A DNA stretch of 21,313 bases from Rhodospirillales bacterium (GTDB lineage: Bacteria > Pseudomonadota > Alphaproteobacteria > Acetobacterales > Acetobacteraceae). Location of the stretch: positions 1 to 21,313 of the forward strand of contig JAGWZS010000011.1 in assembly GCA_018971905.1 (NCBI GenBank), written 5' to 3'. The notes below the pieces were generated by a model, which was not told where the DNA came from, did no database searches, and was given only the letters and a program-made list of their open reading frames with translations. The translations under genes were made by a program, and so were the position numbers. Positions 7,928-15,078 of the stretch are shown piece after piece; position 1 is the first letter of the stretch; each line of letters starts with the position of its first letter.

Positions 7928-9280
7928 ATGATGACGCGTGTTATTCTGCCGCCATTTTCCCGCCGCCGCCTGCTAGGCACGGCGGGTGCCGCGAGCCTTG
8001 CTGGCCCCGCTGCCCTTGCCCAGAGCGCTCCTTCTACGTCTGACAACGGCCCCGCCATCAATGTGAGTGGCGCGCAGAACGCGCCTATCCCCATCGCCAT
8101 CACACCGTTCGACACGCAGGGCGTAGGCGCGCAGATCACCCAGGTGATTACCGATGATCTCAGCCATTCCGGGCTGTTCCGGGCGATCGACCCTTCAAGC
8201 TTCGTGCCGAATTCCATGAACAACGGCACGCCGGTGTGGCAGAACTGGAGCCTGCTGGGCGCCCAAGGGCTGGTAACCGGCGATGTGCAGGATGCGGGCG
8301 GCGGCCAGTTGCGGGTGGAATTCCGGCTCTGGAATGTGCAAAGCCAAACGCAGGTGCAGGGCACGGCCTATACCACCACGGAGGATAACTGGCGGCGCAT
8401 CGCGCATATCATCGCTGATACAGTCTATCAGCAGATGATTGGCGAGAAGGGCTATTTTGACAGCCGGGTGGCTTTCATCTCGGTTGCGGGGCCGGTAACC
8501 AGCCCCATCCGCCGCCTGGCGGTTATGGATTACGACGGCGCCAACGTGCAGTTTTTGACGGACGGCGCCAATATGGCGCTCTCGCCGCAATATAACCCCG
8601 CCCGCCAGCAGTTGGCGTTCGTCAGCTATCGCGGCGGTGCGAATCCCCGCGTTTATTTGTTTGACCTGCAAACCGGCGCGACCCAGCTTGTTGGCGGGTT
8701 TGGGGAAATGACCATCGGCCCGCGCTTCTCGCCGGACGGCAATTCTCTGCTGATGTCGGTTTCCCGCAATGGCGGGGCGGCGATTGTGAAGACAAGCCTT
8801 GGCGGCGGTGGCGTAACGGAGCTGACCGACAGCAGCTCCATCAACGTGACACCCTGCTATTCGCCGGATGGATCGCAGATTGTGTTCAACTCAGACCGTG
8901 ACGGCAACCAGCAGCTGTTCGTGATGAATGCCGATGGCTCGGGCGTGAAACGTATTTCCTTTGGCCCCGGCCAGTATGCCGAGCCTTGCTGGTCGCCACA
9001 GGGGGATCTGATCTCTTACACCTTCTGGGGGGCGGGCGGATTTTCCATCGGCGTGATGGCGCCGGATGGCACGGGCGAGCGGATACTCTCCCAAGGGTTC
9101 CTGGTGGAATGCTCCACCTTCTGCCCGAATGGCCGCGTGATCATGTTCTGCCGCCAGACCCCTACCGGCTCTGGCCATAGTTCCAACCTGGTGACGATTG
9201 GGGTGGACGGGTTCAATGAGCGGCTGGTGGATACGCCAACCTATGCTTCGGATCCCTCCTGGGGGCCGCTGCTGGCCTGA
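7928..9280 (+). CDS. tolB: Tol-Pal periplasmic beta-propeller TolB, with Tat-like signal peptide
   Basis: A 450-residue periplasmic protein that binds Pal and TolA. The mature part has an N-terminal domain (IPIAITPFDTQG...) and a six-bladed WD40-like propeller with recurring SPDG/FNSDRDG/MNADGSG motifs in the second half. The signal peptide reads SRRRLLGTAGAASLAGPAALA (residues 11-31) with cleavage expected after ALA31. The S-R-R-x-L-L core matches a twin-arginine (Tat) signal rather than a plain Sec signal. The frame is open upstream to 7847 inside tolA, but ATG 7928 or ATG 7931 is correct because of AAGAGG at 7918-7923 and the signal peptide. The gene follows tolA by eight bases and is closed by a strong terminator; pal does not follow. 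Confidence 0.96.
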   Translation: MMTRVILPPFSRRRLLGTAGAASLAGPAALAQSAPSTSDNGPAINVSGAQNAPIPIAITPFDTQGVGAQITQVITDDLSHSGLFRAIDPSSFVPNSMNNGTPVWQNWSLLGAQGLVTGDVQDAGGGQLRVEFRLWNVQSQTQVQGTAYTTTEDNWRRIAHIIADTVYQQMIGEKGYFDSRVAFISVAGPVTSPIRRLAVMDYDGANVQFLTDGANMALSPQYNPARQQLAFVSYRGGANPRVYLFDLQTGATQLVGGFGEMTIGPRFSPDGNSLLMSVSRNGGAAIVKTSLGGGGVTELTDSSSINVTPCYSPDGSQIVFNSDRDGNQQLFVMNADGSGVKRISFGPGQYAEPCWSPQGDLISYTFWGAGGFSIGVMAPDGTGERILSQGFLVECSTFCPNGRVIMFCRQTPTGSGHSSNLVTIGVDGFNERLVDTPTYASDPSWGPLLA

Positions 9281-9302
9281 GCCAAAAATCAGCATAACCC
9301 AG

Positions 9303-9333
9303 AACCGGGCCATGATTAGGCCCGGTTTTGTTT
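9303..9333 (+). terminator. Intrinsic terminator after tolB
   Basis: AACCGGGCC (9303-9311) and GGCCCGGTT (9319-9327) form a perfect 9-bp stem around a 7-nt loop, followed by TTTTGTTT. It starts 22 bases after the tolB stop and should end the ybgC-tolQRAB transcript. Confidence 0.92.
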
Positions 9334-9363
9334 GCGCATAAAGATGCAGCAAAAATGAATATT

Positions 9364-9383
9364 ATGTTGCTGAATTGCAACAT
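9364..9383. promoter_or_regulatory. Palindromic candidate operator upstream of ompW
   Basis: ATGTTGC (9364-9370) and GCAACAT (9377-9383) are perfect inverted repeats separated by 6 bp, in an AT-rich island. The arms partly extend outward, with 9 of 11 positions pairing. The symmetry and position, about 115-134 bases before the ompW start codon, suggest a dimeric regulator site. I cannot name the regulator; it does not match the FNR or CRP consensus. Confidence 0.45.
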
Positions 9384-9426
9384 TATTCCAGGTTTGTACG
9401 CGCGGCCACGCGCCAGGCGCGATATT

Positions 9427-9432
9427 TATCAT
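9427..9432 (+). promoter_or_regulatory. Candidate -10 element of the ompW promoter
   Basis: TATCAT matches the TATAAT consensus at five of six positions. No -35 hexamer is found at 16-18 bp (GGCCAC occupies that place), which would fit a promoter needing an activator. If used, the palindrome at 9364-9383 would be centred roughly 65 bp before the start of transcription. Confidence 0.35.
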
Positions 9433-9470
9433 AGATCAAAGGCTAAGCACGGCGCGTGAATTATCGCAGT

Positions 9471-9488
9471 CCCGTTACCATTACGGGA
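9471..9488 (+). other. Hairpin covering the ompW ribosome-binding site
   Basis: CCCGT (9471-9475) can pair with ACGGG (9484-9488) across a 7-nt loop, hiding most of the GGGAG ribosome-binding site at 9485-9489. With only 5 bp the stem is modest. It could tune translation of ompW, but chance is possible. Confidence 0.35.
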
Positions 9489-9497
9489 GCCTGAAAC

Positions 9498-10181
9498 ATG
9501 ACATTATTTGTTCGCACATTTGCCACCGCGGCCTTGCTGGCCAGCATAGCCTCAACACCGGCCCTGGCGGATGGATACAGCCTTTTTTCCGGCCCCACGG
9601 GCTACCAGGCAGGGGACGTGATGACCCATCTGAGTATCGTTGGGGTGATTCCACAGAACATCAACAGTCACATCACCAGCATTCCGGGCGCGCGCCTGGG
9701 CGTTTCTACAGGCGTGTCGCCAGAGGTGGATGCCTCTTATTTCGTAACCCCGAACCTCTCCATCCAACTGATCGCGGCAACCAGCCGGCATACGATCACC
9801 GCCAAGGGCGGTGCGCTGGGCAATGGTGCCACGTTGGGGTCCACCTGGGTGTTGCCGCCAACACTGACAGCACAGTGGCATTTTCCGCAGATCGGGGCTA
9901 TCCGCCCCTATGCGGGCGTGGGGGTGACCGTGGCCATTTTCTATGGCACCAGCCCGAGCGCTCAGCTTCTGGGCACCGGCGATAAGCTTGGCCTGCGCAC
10001 GGCCATTGGCCCGTCTTTCGACGTGGGTTTTGACGTTCCGGTTCAGGGTAACTGGAGCGTCAATGTGGATGTGAAGCAGATGATCCTGCCCACCGCTGCC
10101 CGCCTGGATCATGGCGCCATCCACGCCATGACCGGGCTGGATCCCACGGTTGTTGGCTTTGGTGTCGGCTATCAATTCTGA
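9498..10181 (+). CDS. ompW: OmpW family outer-membrane beta-barrel protein
   Basis: A 227-residue protein with a clear Sec signal peptide (cleavage expected after PALA, residue 24) and a mature eight-strand-type barrel. OmpW hallmarks are the RPYAGVGV segment, the WSVNVDVKQM segment near residues 186-197, and the ending DPTVVGFGVGYQF, whose terminal Phe is the BAM recognition signal. OmpW proteins form a narrow hydrophobic channel in the outer membrane; proposed roles include uptake of small hydrophobic compounds and stress adaptation, but the substrate here is unknown. ATG 9498 has GGGAG at 9485-9489. The gene has its own control region and terminator, so it is monocistronic. It occupies the place where pal is usually found but is unrelated to Pal. 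Confidence 0.88.
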   Translation: MTLFVRTFATAALLASIASTPALADGYSLFSGPTGYQAGDVMTHLSIVGVIPQNINSHITSIPGARLGVSTGVSPEVDASYFVTPNLSIQLIAATSRHTITAKGGALGNGATLGSTWVLPPTLTAQWHFPQIGAIRPYAGVGVTVAIFYGTSPSAQLLGTGDKLGLRTAIGPSFDVGFDVPVQGNWSVNVDVKQMILPTAARLDHGAIHAMTGLDPTVVGFGVGYQF

Positions 10182-10206
10182 TTCCTCGCCCTTTGCGCAG
10201 AACATG

Positions 10207-10231
10207 AAGGGGCGGCTTTGCTGCCCCTTTT
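10207..10231 (+). terminator. Intrinsic terminator after ompW
   Basis: AAGGGGCGGC (10207-10216) pairs with GCTGCCCCTT (10220-10229), a 10-bp stem with one G-U pair and a TTT loop, followed by TTTT and a further TTTT a few bases later. It lies 25 bases after the ompW stop and separates ompW from the rpsB operon. Confidence 0.85.
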
Positions 10232-10265
10232 GCATTTTGGCCGGCTGATGTGCTGGCAAATCGGG

Positions 10266-10294
10266 TTGAACTTCGGCAGAAAATGCGTCATACG
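10266..10294 (+). promoter_or_regulatory. Candidate promoter of the rpsB operon
   Basis: TTGAAC (10266-10271) is followed after 17 bases by CATACG (10289-10294). The -35 matches four of six consensus bases and the -10 three of six, so the call is weak. Its position just downstream of the ompW terminator and upstream of the folded leader is right for the operon's main promoter. Confidence 0.35.
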
Positions 10295-10300
10295 GCGCCC

Positions 10301-10317
10301 GCCCGCATGGTGCGGGC
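10301..10317 (+). other. 5' hairpin of the rpsB leader
   Basis: GCCCGC (10301-10306) and GCGGGC (10312-10317) form a perfect 6-bp stem with an ATGGT loop, ten bases upstream of the larger folded element. It would lie at or near the 5' end of the rpsB transcript and may protect it, or be part of the leader fold. Confidence 0.45.
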
Positions 10318-10326
10318 AAATTCACA

Positions 10327-10387
10327 CGTGGGGGCCTATCCGGGCAAAAGCCTGTCAGGTCCGGTGCCGCAAGGTGCTTCCCCCACG
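10327..10387 (+). promoter_or_regulatory. Compact structured RNA leader upstream of rpsB
   Basis: A 61-nt element is closed by a perfect 8-bp stem, CGTGGGGG (10327-10334) with CCCCCACG (10380-10387). Inside are two smaller hairpins: CGGGC-AAAA-GCCTG (10341-10354, one G-U pair) and GTGCC-GCAA-GGTGC (10364-10377, with a GNRA tetraloop and two G-U pairs). The result is a three-way-junction-like fold ending 39 bases before the rpsB start codon. Ribosomal protein S2 is known to repress its own operon through the leader in E. coli, so an S2-binding autoregulatory site is the obvious hypothesis, but this fold is not one I recognise. A resemblance of 10350-10364 to part of SRP RNA is noted and not trusted. 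Confidence 0.55.
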
Positions 10388-10426
10388 GAGGATAGAACCG
10401 GATTGATTTAGGAAAGAGAACTGCCG

Positions 10427-11191
10427 ATGGCACTTCCCGATGTTTCCCTGCGCCAGCTGCTTGAGGCCGGCGTGCATTTTGGCCACAACACCCGCCGCTG
10501 GAACCCGCGCATGGCGCCGTATCTGTTTGGCGTGCGCAACCAGGTACATATCATCGACCTGCAGCAGACCGTGCCGCTGGCCGAGCGTGCGCTGAAGGCG
10601 ATTCGTGACGTAACCGCCGCCGGTGGCCGCGTGCTGTTTGTGGGCACCAAACGCGCCGCCGCCGATTACGTGGCCGATGCCGCGCAGCGTTGCGGGCAGT
10701 ATTACGTGAACCACCGCTGGCTGGGCGGGATGCTCACCAACTGGAAGACCATCACCGGCTCCATCAAGCGCCTGCGCCAGATGGACGAGATGCTGACCGG
10801 CGAGACGCATGGCTACTCCAAGAAGGAGATCCTGAACTTCACCCGCGATCGGGAGAAGCTGGAGCGCGCTCTTGGTGGCATTAAGGACATGGGCGGTCTG
10901 CCGGATATTCTGTTCGTGATCGACACCAACAAGGAGAAGCTGGCGATCGAGGAGGCCAACAAGCTGGGCATCCCGGTTGTGGCTATCCTGGATTCCAACT
11001 CCGACCCGGCTGGCGTGACCTACCCGATTCCGGGCAATGATGACGCGATCCGTGCCATCACGCTGTATTGCGACTTGGTTGCCGGGGCGGTGCTGGATGG
11101 CATCTCCGCTGAGATGGGGGCCTCCGGCGTTGATCTCGGCGCTGCCGCCGTGCCGGCGCTGGACGATGTTCCGGCCGAGACGCACGCCTGA
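10427..11191 (+). CDS. rpsB: 30S ribosomal protein S2
   Basis: A 254-residue protein with the full S2 profile: [17 protein letters not shown] near the N-terminus, VHIIDLQQT, the VGTKRAA and [12 protein letters not shown] blocks, and [13 protein letters not shown] near the C-terminus. S2 is among the last proteins added to the 30S subunit, bridging head and body near the mRNA exit. The start ATG 10427 has GGAAAGAG at 10411-10418. The acidic/alanine-rich C-terminal tail is slightly longer than in E. coli (241 residues). It is the first gene of the rpsB-tsf-pyrH-frr superoperon and follows a folded leader that probably serves autoregulation. Confidence 0.99.
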   Translation: MALPDVSLRQLLEAGVHFGHNTRRWNPRMAPYLFGVRNQVHIIDLQQTVPLAERALKAIRDVTAAGGRVLFVGTKRAAADYVADAAQRCGQYYVNHRWLGGMLTNWKTITGSIKRLRQMDEMLTGETHGYSKKEILNFTRDREKLERALGGIKDMGGLPDILFVIDTNKEKLAIEEANKLGIPVVAILDSNSDPAGVTYPIPGNDDAIRAITLYCDLVAGAVLDGISAEMGASGVDLGAAAVPALDDVPAETHA

Positions 11192-11232
11192 TTTTTCTGG
11201 GCGCTGCAAAGTGCCCGCCTAAAACCGAATGA

Positions 11233-11259
11233 CGCGCGGGGGTGGTAAACCCTCGCGCG
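11233..11259 (+). terminator. Intercistronic hairpin between rpsB and tsf (possible attenuator)
   Basis: CGCGCGGGGG (11233-11242) pairs with CCCTCGCGCG (11250-11259), a 10-bp stem with one G-U pair and a 7-nt loop. No T-tract follows (CAACTATGTC), so full termination is unlikely. It could attenuate transcription or protect the upstream rpsB message, giving unequal S2 and EF-Ts output. tsf has its own strong AAGGAG site at 11272-11277. Confidence 0.55.
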
Positions 11260-11284
11260 CAACTATGTCATAAGGAGCGAACAC

Positions 11285-12190
11285 ATGGCCGAAATTACCG
11301 CTGCCCTGGTGAAAGACCTGCGCGAGACTACCGGCGCTGGCATGATGGACTGCAAGAAGGCGCTGGTTGAGACGAACGGCGACAAGGAAGCCGCGATCGA
11401 CTGGCTGCGCAAGAAGGGGCTTTCCGCCGCCGCCAAGAAGTCTGGCCGCGTGGCCGCCGAGGGGCTGGTTGGCGTGGCGCTGGCGCCCGGCAAAGCCGCC
11501 ATGGTCGAGATTAACGCCGAGACCGATTTCGTGGCTCGCAACGAGGCCTTCCAGGCTTATGTTGAAACCGTCGCCAAGCTGGCGCTGGACGTGGGCGAGG
11601 ATATCGAGGCGCTGAAAGCCGCCGCTTATCCTGGCACCGGACGCAGCGTGGCCGATGAGGCTGTGCATCTGGTGGCCACTATCGGTGAGAACATGAATGT
11701 CCGCCGTGTCGCCGTGATCAACGTGCCGGGCGGTGCCGCAACCGCTTATATCCACGGCGCGCTGAAGCCGGGCCTGGGCAAGATCGGCGTGATTGTGGGC
11801 CTGGAAGGCAACGCCAATGAAGCGCTGGAGCAGCTTGGCCGCCAGATTGGTATGCATGTGGCAGCAACTCGCCCAGACGCGCTGACAATTGCCGAGGTGG
11901 ACCCCACCGCCCTTGAGCGCGAGAAGAACGTGCTTGTTGAGAAGGCGCGTGCCTCCGGCAAGCCCGATGCGATCATCGAAAAGATGGTGCAGGGCCAAGT
12001 TCAGAAATATTATGGCGACGTGGTGCTGCTGGAGCAGGTCTGGGTGCACGACGGCGAGAGCAAGGTGAAGGACGTGGTGAAGAAGGCTGGCGCCAACATC
12101 TCGCGTTTCGTGCGCTTTACGCTCGGCGAAGGCATCGAGAAAGAAGTCTCTGATTTCGCCGCTGAAGTTGCTGCGGCGGCCGGGGTTTAA
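11285..12190 (+). CDS. tsf: Translation elongation factor Ts
   Basis: A 301-residue guanine-nucleotide exchange factor that recycles EF-Tu-GDP to EF-Tu-GTP. The N-terminal UBA-like module begins [24 protein letters not shown], the diagnostic EF-Ts signature (shown here in its key residues [13 protein letters not shown]). The core contains the [10 protein letters not shown] motif (about 75-84) that contacts EF-Tu, followed by two core subdomains and the C-terminal module. Length matches alphaproteobacterial EF-Ts (about 300). ATG 11285 has AAGGAG at 11272-11277. A hairpin separates it from rpsB and another from pyrH. Confidence 0.99.
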   Translation: MAEITAALVKDLRETTGAGMMDCKKALVETNGDKEAAIDWLRKKGLSAAAKKSGRVAAEGLVGVALAPGKAAMVEINAETDFVARNEAFQAYVETVAKLALDVGEDIEALKAAAYPGTGRSVADEAVHLVATIGENMNVRRVAVINVPGGAATAYIHGALKPGLGKIGVIVGLEGNANEALEQLGRQIGMHVAATRPDALTIAEVDPTALEREKNVLVEKARASGKPDAIIEKMVQGQVQKYYGDVVLLEQVWVHDGESKVKDVVKKAGANISRFVRFTLGEGIEKEVSDFAAEVAAAAGV

Positions 12191-12216
12191 TCCTTTTCGC
12201 CTTTGCGCTACCCATG

Positions 12217-12248
12217 GGGCGGGCCAGGCATTTTGCCTGGCACCGCCC
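12217..12248 (+). terminator. Strong hairpin between tsf and pyrH (possible partial terminator)
   Basis: GGGCGG-GCCAGGC (12217-12229) pairs with GCCTGGC-A-CCGCCC (12235-12248), giving 13 bp with a single bulged A and an ATTTT loop. The tail, TTCCTATT, is a poor T-tract. It may terminate some transcripts after rpsB-tsf while allowing read-through to pyrH, or act as a 3' stability element. Confidence 0.6.
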
Positions 12249-12267
12249 TTCCTATTAAGGACCTTCC

Positions 12268-12990
12268 ATGACCAGCATTCCCCAATATAAGCGCGTTCTG
12301 CTGAAGGTTTCCGGCGAGGCCCTGATGGGCAAACGTGATTACGGGCTGGATACCGAGACGGTGAACACCATTGCCGCCGATGTGCGCGATGTGATCGCCA
12401 TGGGGGTGCAGGTTTGCCTGGTGATAGGCGGCGGCAATATTTTTCGCGGCATCGCCGGGGCGGCGGCGGGCATGGACCGCGCCCAGGCTGATTACATGGG
12501 CATGTTAGCCACGGTGATGAACGCGCTGGGCATGCAGTCCGCGCTGGAAAAAATGGGCGTGCCCACCCGCGTGCAGAGCGCCATTTCCATGGAATCAGTG
12601 TGCGAGCCTTATATCCGCCGCCGCGCCGAGCGGCATATGGAAAAGGGCAGGGTGGTGATTTTTGCCGCCGGTACCGGCAATCCGTTCTTCACCACCGACA
12701 CCGCGGCCGCCCTGCGCGCCACCGAGATGAAGTGCGACGCGATGCTGAAGGGCACCCAGGTGGATGGCGTTTATTCCGCCGACCCACGCAAGGACCAGAA
12801 CGCGCAACGCTATGAGGAACTGACCTATCTGGACGTGCTGGCCCGCGACCTGAACGTGATGGATGCCGCGGCGATTTCGCTTTCCCGCGAGAATAAGCTG
12901 CCGATTCTGGTCTTTAACATTCGTGCCCCAGGCGCCTTTGCTGCCGTAATGCGCGGCGAGGGCCTGTTCACCCGGATTATCGAGAACTAA
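12268..12990 (+). CDS. pyrH: Uridylate kinase (UMP kinase)
   Basis: A 240-residue hexameric enzyme of the amino-acid-kinase fold that phosphorylates UMP to UDP with ATP, supplying pyrimidine nucleotides. The phosphate-binding segments [10 protein letters not shown] (about 10-19) and [10 protein letters not shown] (about 52-61) are present, as is the UMP-binding block [12 protein letters not shown] (about 137-148). [12 protein letters not shown] marks the nucleotide-binding C-terminal half. Bacterial PyrH is unrelated to eukaryotic UMP/CMP kinase. ATG 12268 has AAGGA at 12257-12261. frr follows after 15 bases, the conserved pyrH-frr pair. Confidence 0.99.
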   Translation: MTSIPQYKRVLLKVSGEALMGKRDYGLDTETVNTIAADVRDVIAMGVQVCLVIGGGNIFRGIAGAAAGMDRAQADYMGMLATVMNALGMQSALEKMGVPTRVQSAISMESVCEPYIRRRAERHMEKGRVVIFAAGTGNPFFTTDTAAALRATEMKCDAMLKGTQVDGVYSADPRKDQNAQRYEELTYLDVLARDLNVMDAAAISLSRENKLPILVFNIRAPGAFAAVMRGEGLFTRIIEN

Positions 12991-13005
12991 AAGAAGGTTC
13001 GTTAC

Positions 13006-13569
13006 ATGGCAGATTTGGACATCATTACGACCGATCTTACCCGCCGGATGGATGGCGCGCTTGAGGCGCTGCGGCGCGAGTTTTCGGGGCTCAGAACCGG
13101 CCGCGCCAGCCCCGCGCTGCTGGAGCCGGTGAAGGTGGAAGCCTATGGCTCCATGATGCCGCTGAACCAGGTGGCGACCATCGCCGTGCCGGAAGCGCGG
13201 ATGATCACCGTGCAGGTATGGGACCGCTCGATGGTGAACTCCACCGTGGCGGCTATCCGCGATTGCGGGCTGGGACTGAACCCGCAGCCCGATGGACAGA
13301 CGATTCGCGTGCCGCTGCCGGTGCTGACAGAGGAGCGGCGCATTGAGCTGGTGAAGACCGCGAATAAATACGCCGAGGCCGCGCGCATCGCGGTGCGCGG
13401 CGTGCGCCGCGACGGCATGGAGCAGATCAAGGCGCTGCAAAAAAAATCTGAGATTTCCGAGGACCAGGAGCGGGACTGGGCTGATCAGGTGCAGAAACTG
13501 ACGGACGGCTTCATCAAGCGTATCGACGACAGCTTCGCAGAGAAAGAAAAGGATATCCGGCAGGTTTAA
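13006..13569 (+). CDS. frr: Ribosome recycling factor
   Basis: A 187-residue tRNA-shaped protein that, with EF-G, splits the post-termination ribosome. It has the long three-helix bundle and the inserted beta domain, with family motifs EFSGLRTGRASPALL (about 26-40), VWDRSMV (about 71-77) and LTEERRIELVKTANKYAEAARIAVR in the third helix. Length (185-187) is standard. An AGAAGG site (12992-12997) precedes ATG 13006. The stop TAA overlaps the uppS start by one base (TAATG), so the two are translationally coupled. Confidence 0.99.
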   Translation: MADLDIITTDLTRRMDGALEALRREFSGLRTGRASPALLEPVKVEAYGSMMPLNQVATIAVPEARMITVQVWDRSMVNSTVAAIRDCGLGLNPQPDGQTIRVPLPVLTEERRIELVKTANKYAEAARIAVRGVRRDGMEQIKALQKKSEISEDQERDWADQVQKLTDGFIKRIDDSFAEKEKDIRQV

Positions 13570-14279
13570 TGGCAGACGCCGCTTCCCATTCCGTGCCTTT
13601 GCACGTTGCCATCATTATGGATGGCAATGGCCGCTGGGCCGCCGCCAGGGGGCTGCCGCGCGTGGCAGGCCACCGTGAAGGGGCGAAGGCGGTGCGCCGG
13701 GCGATTGAGGCGGCGGTGAACCATGGGGTGCGCTACCTTACCTTGTTCGCGTTTTCTTCTGAAAACTGGCAGCGCCCAGTGGGCGAGGTGCAGGACCTGA
13801 CCTTTCTGCTGAAACATTACCTGCGCGCCGAGCTGGCTGAACTGCATGCCGAAGGCGTGCAGCTGAAAGTGGTGGGCGAACGTGAGCGCTTTGGCGAAGC
13901 CTTGGCGCAAGAACTGATTGCCGCTGAACACAAGACGGCCGAAAACAAACGCCTGACCCTGGTGTTGGCCCTCTCCTATGGCGGTCGCGCTGAAATTGTG
14001 GCGGCGGCGCGCCGGGCCATGGCGGCGGGACTAAAGCCAGAGGAACTGACAGAGCAAAACTTTGCCAATTTTCTGTTTACGGCGGGAATTCCAGATCCTG
14101 ATCTGATGATTCGTACCTCGGGCGAGCAGCGGATAAGCAATTTTCTGCTTTGGCAGCTTGCGTATACGGAAATTTGGTTCACGAAAGTGCTGTGGCCGGA
14201 TTTTTGCGAGCGCGACTTTGCCAATGCCCTGGAAGATTATGCCGGCAGGGAGCGCAGATTCGGTGCCCGTCCTGTCTGA
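13569..14279 (+). CDS. uppS: Undecaprenyl diphosphate synthase (cis-prenyltransferase)
   Basis: A 236-residue cytoplasmic enzyme that condenses isopentenyl diphosphate onto farnesyl diphosphate to make the C55 lipid carrier for peptidoglycan and O-antigen. The active-site motif HVAIIMDGNGRWA contains catalytic Asp18; FAFSSENWQRP and the C-terminal RTSGEQRISNFLLWQLAYTE block are complete, including the Arg residues that bind the IPP diphosphate. The start ATG overlaps the frr stop by one base. Its isoprene substrates depend on the MEP pathway, whose second enzyme (dxr) lies two genes downstream. The 3' end may overlap cdsA by 17 bases if the GTG start of that gene is used. Confidence 0.98.
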   Translation: MADAASHSVPLHVAIIMDGNGRWAAARGLPRVAGHREGAKAVRRAIEAAVNHGVRYLTLFAFSSENWQRPVGEVQDLTFLLKHYLRAELAELHAEGVQLKVVGERERFGEALAQELIAAEHKTAENKRLTLVLALSYGGRAEIVAAARRAMAAGLKPEELTEQNFANFLFTAGIPDPDLMIRTSGEQRISNFLLWQLAYTEIWFTKVLWPDFCERDFANALEDYAGRERRFGARPV

Positions 14280-14283
14280 GCCC

Positions 14284-15078
14284 ATGAACAAGCCCGCGGA
14301 GAACAGCCGCTGGGCGGATCTTTCTGTTCGCGCTGCCTCAGCATTAGTGCTCGGGCCGCTGGCGTTGTTCTGCCTTTGGCGCGGCGGGCTGGCCTGGGCG
14401 CTATTGATTGGTGTGGCAATGGCCGGGCTTGGCCATGAATGGGCACGGCTGGGGAAGCTGCGCAACGCCTGGCCGCTTGCCGGGCTGCTGTTGCTGGTAT
14501 GGCTGGCGACCGAGGTTTTAGGTGTAAACGCTGGGTTGCAAGCCCTTATATTTGTGGCATTAGCTTCATGGTTGGTGCTAGGGCGTTTTGCGGCTGCCGG
14601 GGTGCCTTATGCGGGGTTGGGCGGTATTTCTTTACTCTGGCTGCGCCATCGGCCGGGCGTGGGGCTGGAGGATACCGCGTTTCTGATTCTGGTGATCTGG
14701 GGCACGGATATTGGCGCCTATGCGTTTGGCCGGCTCTTTGGGGGGCGGAAGCTGGCCCCCAGAATTTCGCCGGGTAAAACCTGGAGCGGCGCGCTGGGCG
14801 GATTGGCGCTGGGCGGGGCCTGCGGGGCGGGGCTGGCGGCGGCGACATTGGGTGCGCCAATCCACGCATTTGGGATCGGTTTGCTGTTGAGTTTTATTGC
14901 CCAGGCGGGTGATTTGCTGGAAAGCGCCATCAAGCGCAAACTAGGCGTGAAGGATTCTGGCCGGACGATTCCCGGCCACGGCGGATTGTTCGACCGGCTG
15001 GATGGATTTTTGACCGCGGCGCCCCTGGCGGCGCTGTTTGCGGCCAGCGTGCATGGGGGCATGGGACTATGGGGGTGA
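14284..15078 (+). CDS. cdsA: Phosphatidate cytidylyltransferase (CDP-diglyceride synthase)
   Basis: A 264-residue integral membrane enzyme that makes CDP-diacylglycerol from phosphatidate and CTP, the branch point of phospholipid synthesis. Several hydrophobic helices fill residues 15-210. The CDS signature runs from Ser214 to Phe240, with KRKLGVKDSG, PGHGG and the metal-binding DRLDGF all intact. The start is uncertain. ATG 14284 lies four bases after the uppS stop but has no clear ribosome-binding site. GTG 14263, seven codons upstream, has AGGGAG at 14247-14252 and would overlap uppS. The frame is also open back to 14158, but that segment is inside uppS. The 3' end overlaps dxr by ten bases. 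Confidence 0.95.
   Translation: MNKPAENSRWADLSVRAASALVLGPLALFCLWRGGLAWALLIGVAMAGLGHEWARLGKLRNAWPLAGLLLLVWLATEVLGVNAGLQALIFVALASWLVLGRFAAAGVPYAGLGGISLLWLRHRPGVGLEDTAFLILVIWGTDIGAYAFGRLFGGRKLAPRISPGKTWSGALGGLALGGACGAGLAAATLGAPIHAFGIGLLLSFIAQAGDLLESAIKRKLGVKDSGRTIPGHGGLFDRLDGFLTAAPLAALFAASVHGGMGLWG

Noticed and set aside
9426..9439. A possible FNR/FixK box (TTATC-N4-ATCAA) before ompW
   Set aside because: Only one half-site matches the TTGAT-N4-ATCAA consensus, so the site is not supported.
10350..10377. Resemblance of the rpsB leader (CTGTCAGGTCCGG) to the conserved part of bacterial SRP RNA
   Set aside because: The GGAA tetraloop and the AGCAGC strand that must pair opposite it are missing, and the element is too short. 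The match is probably chance.
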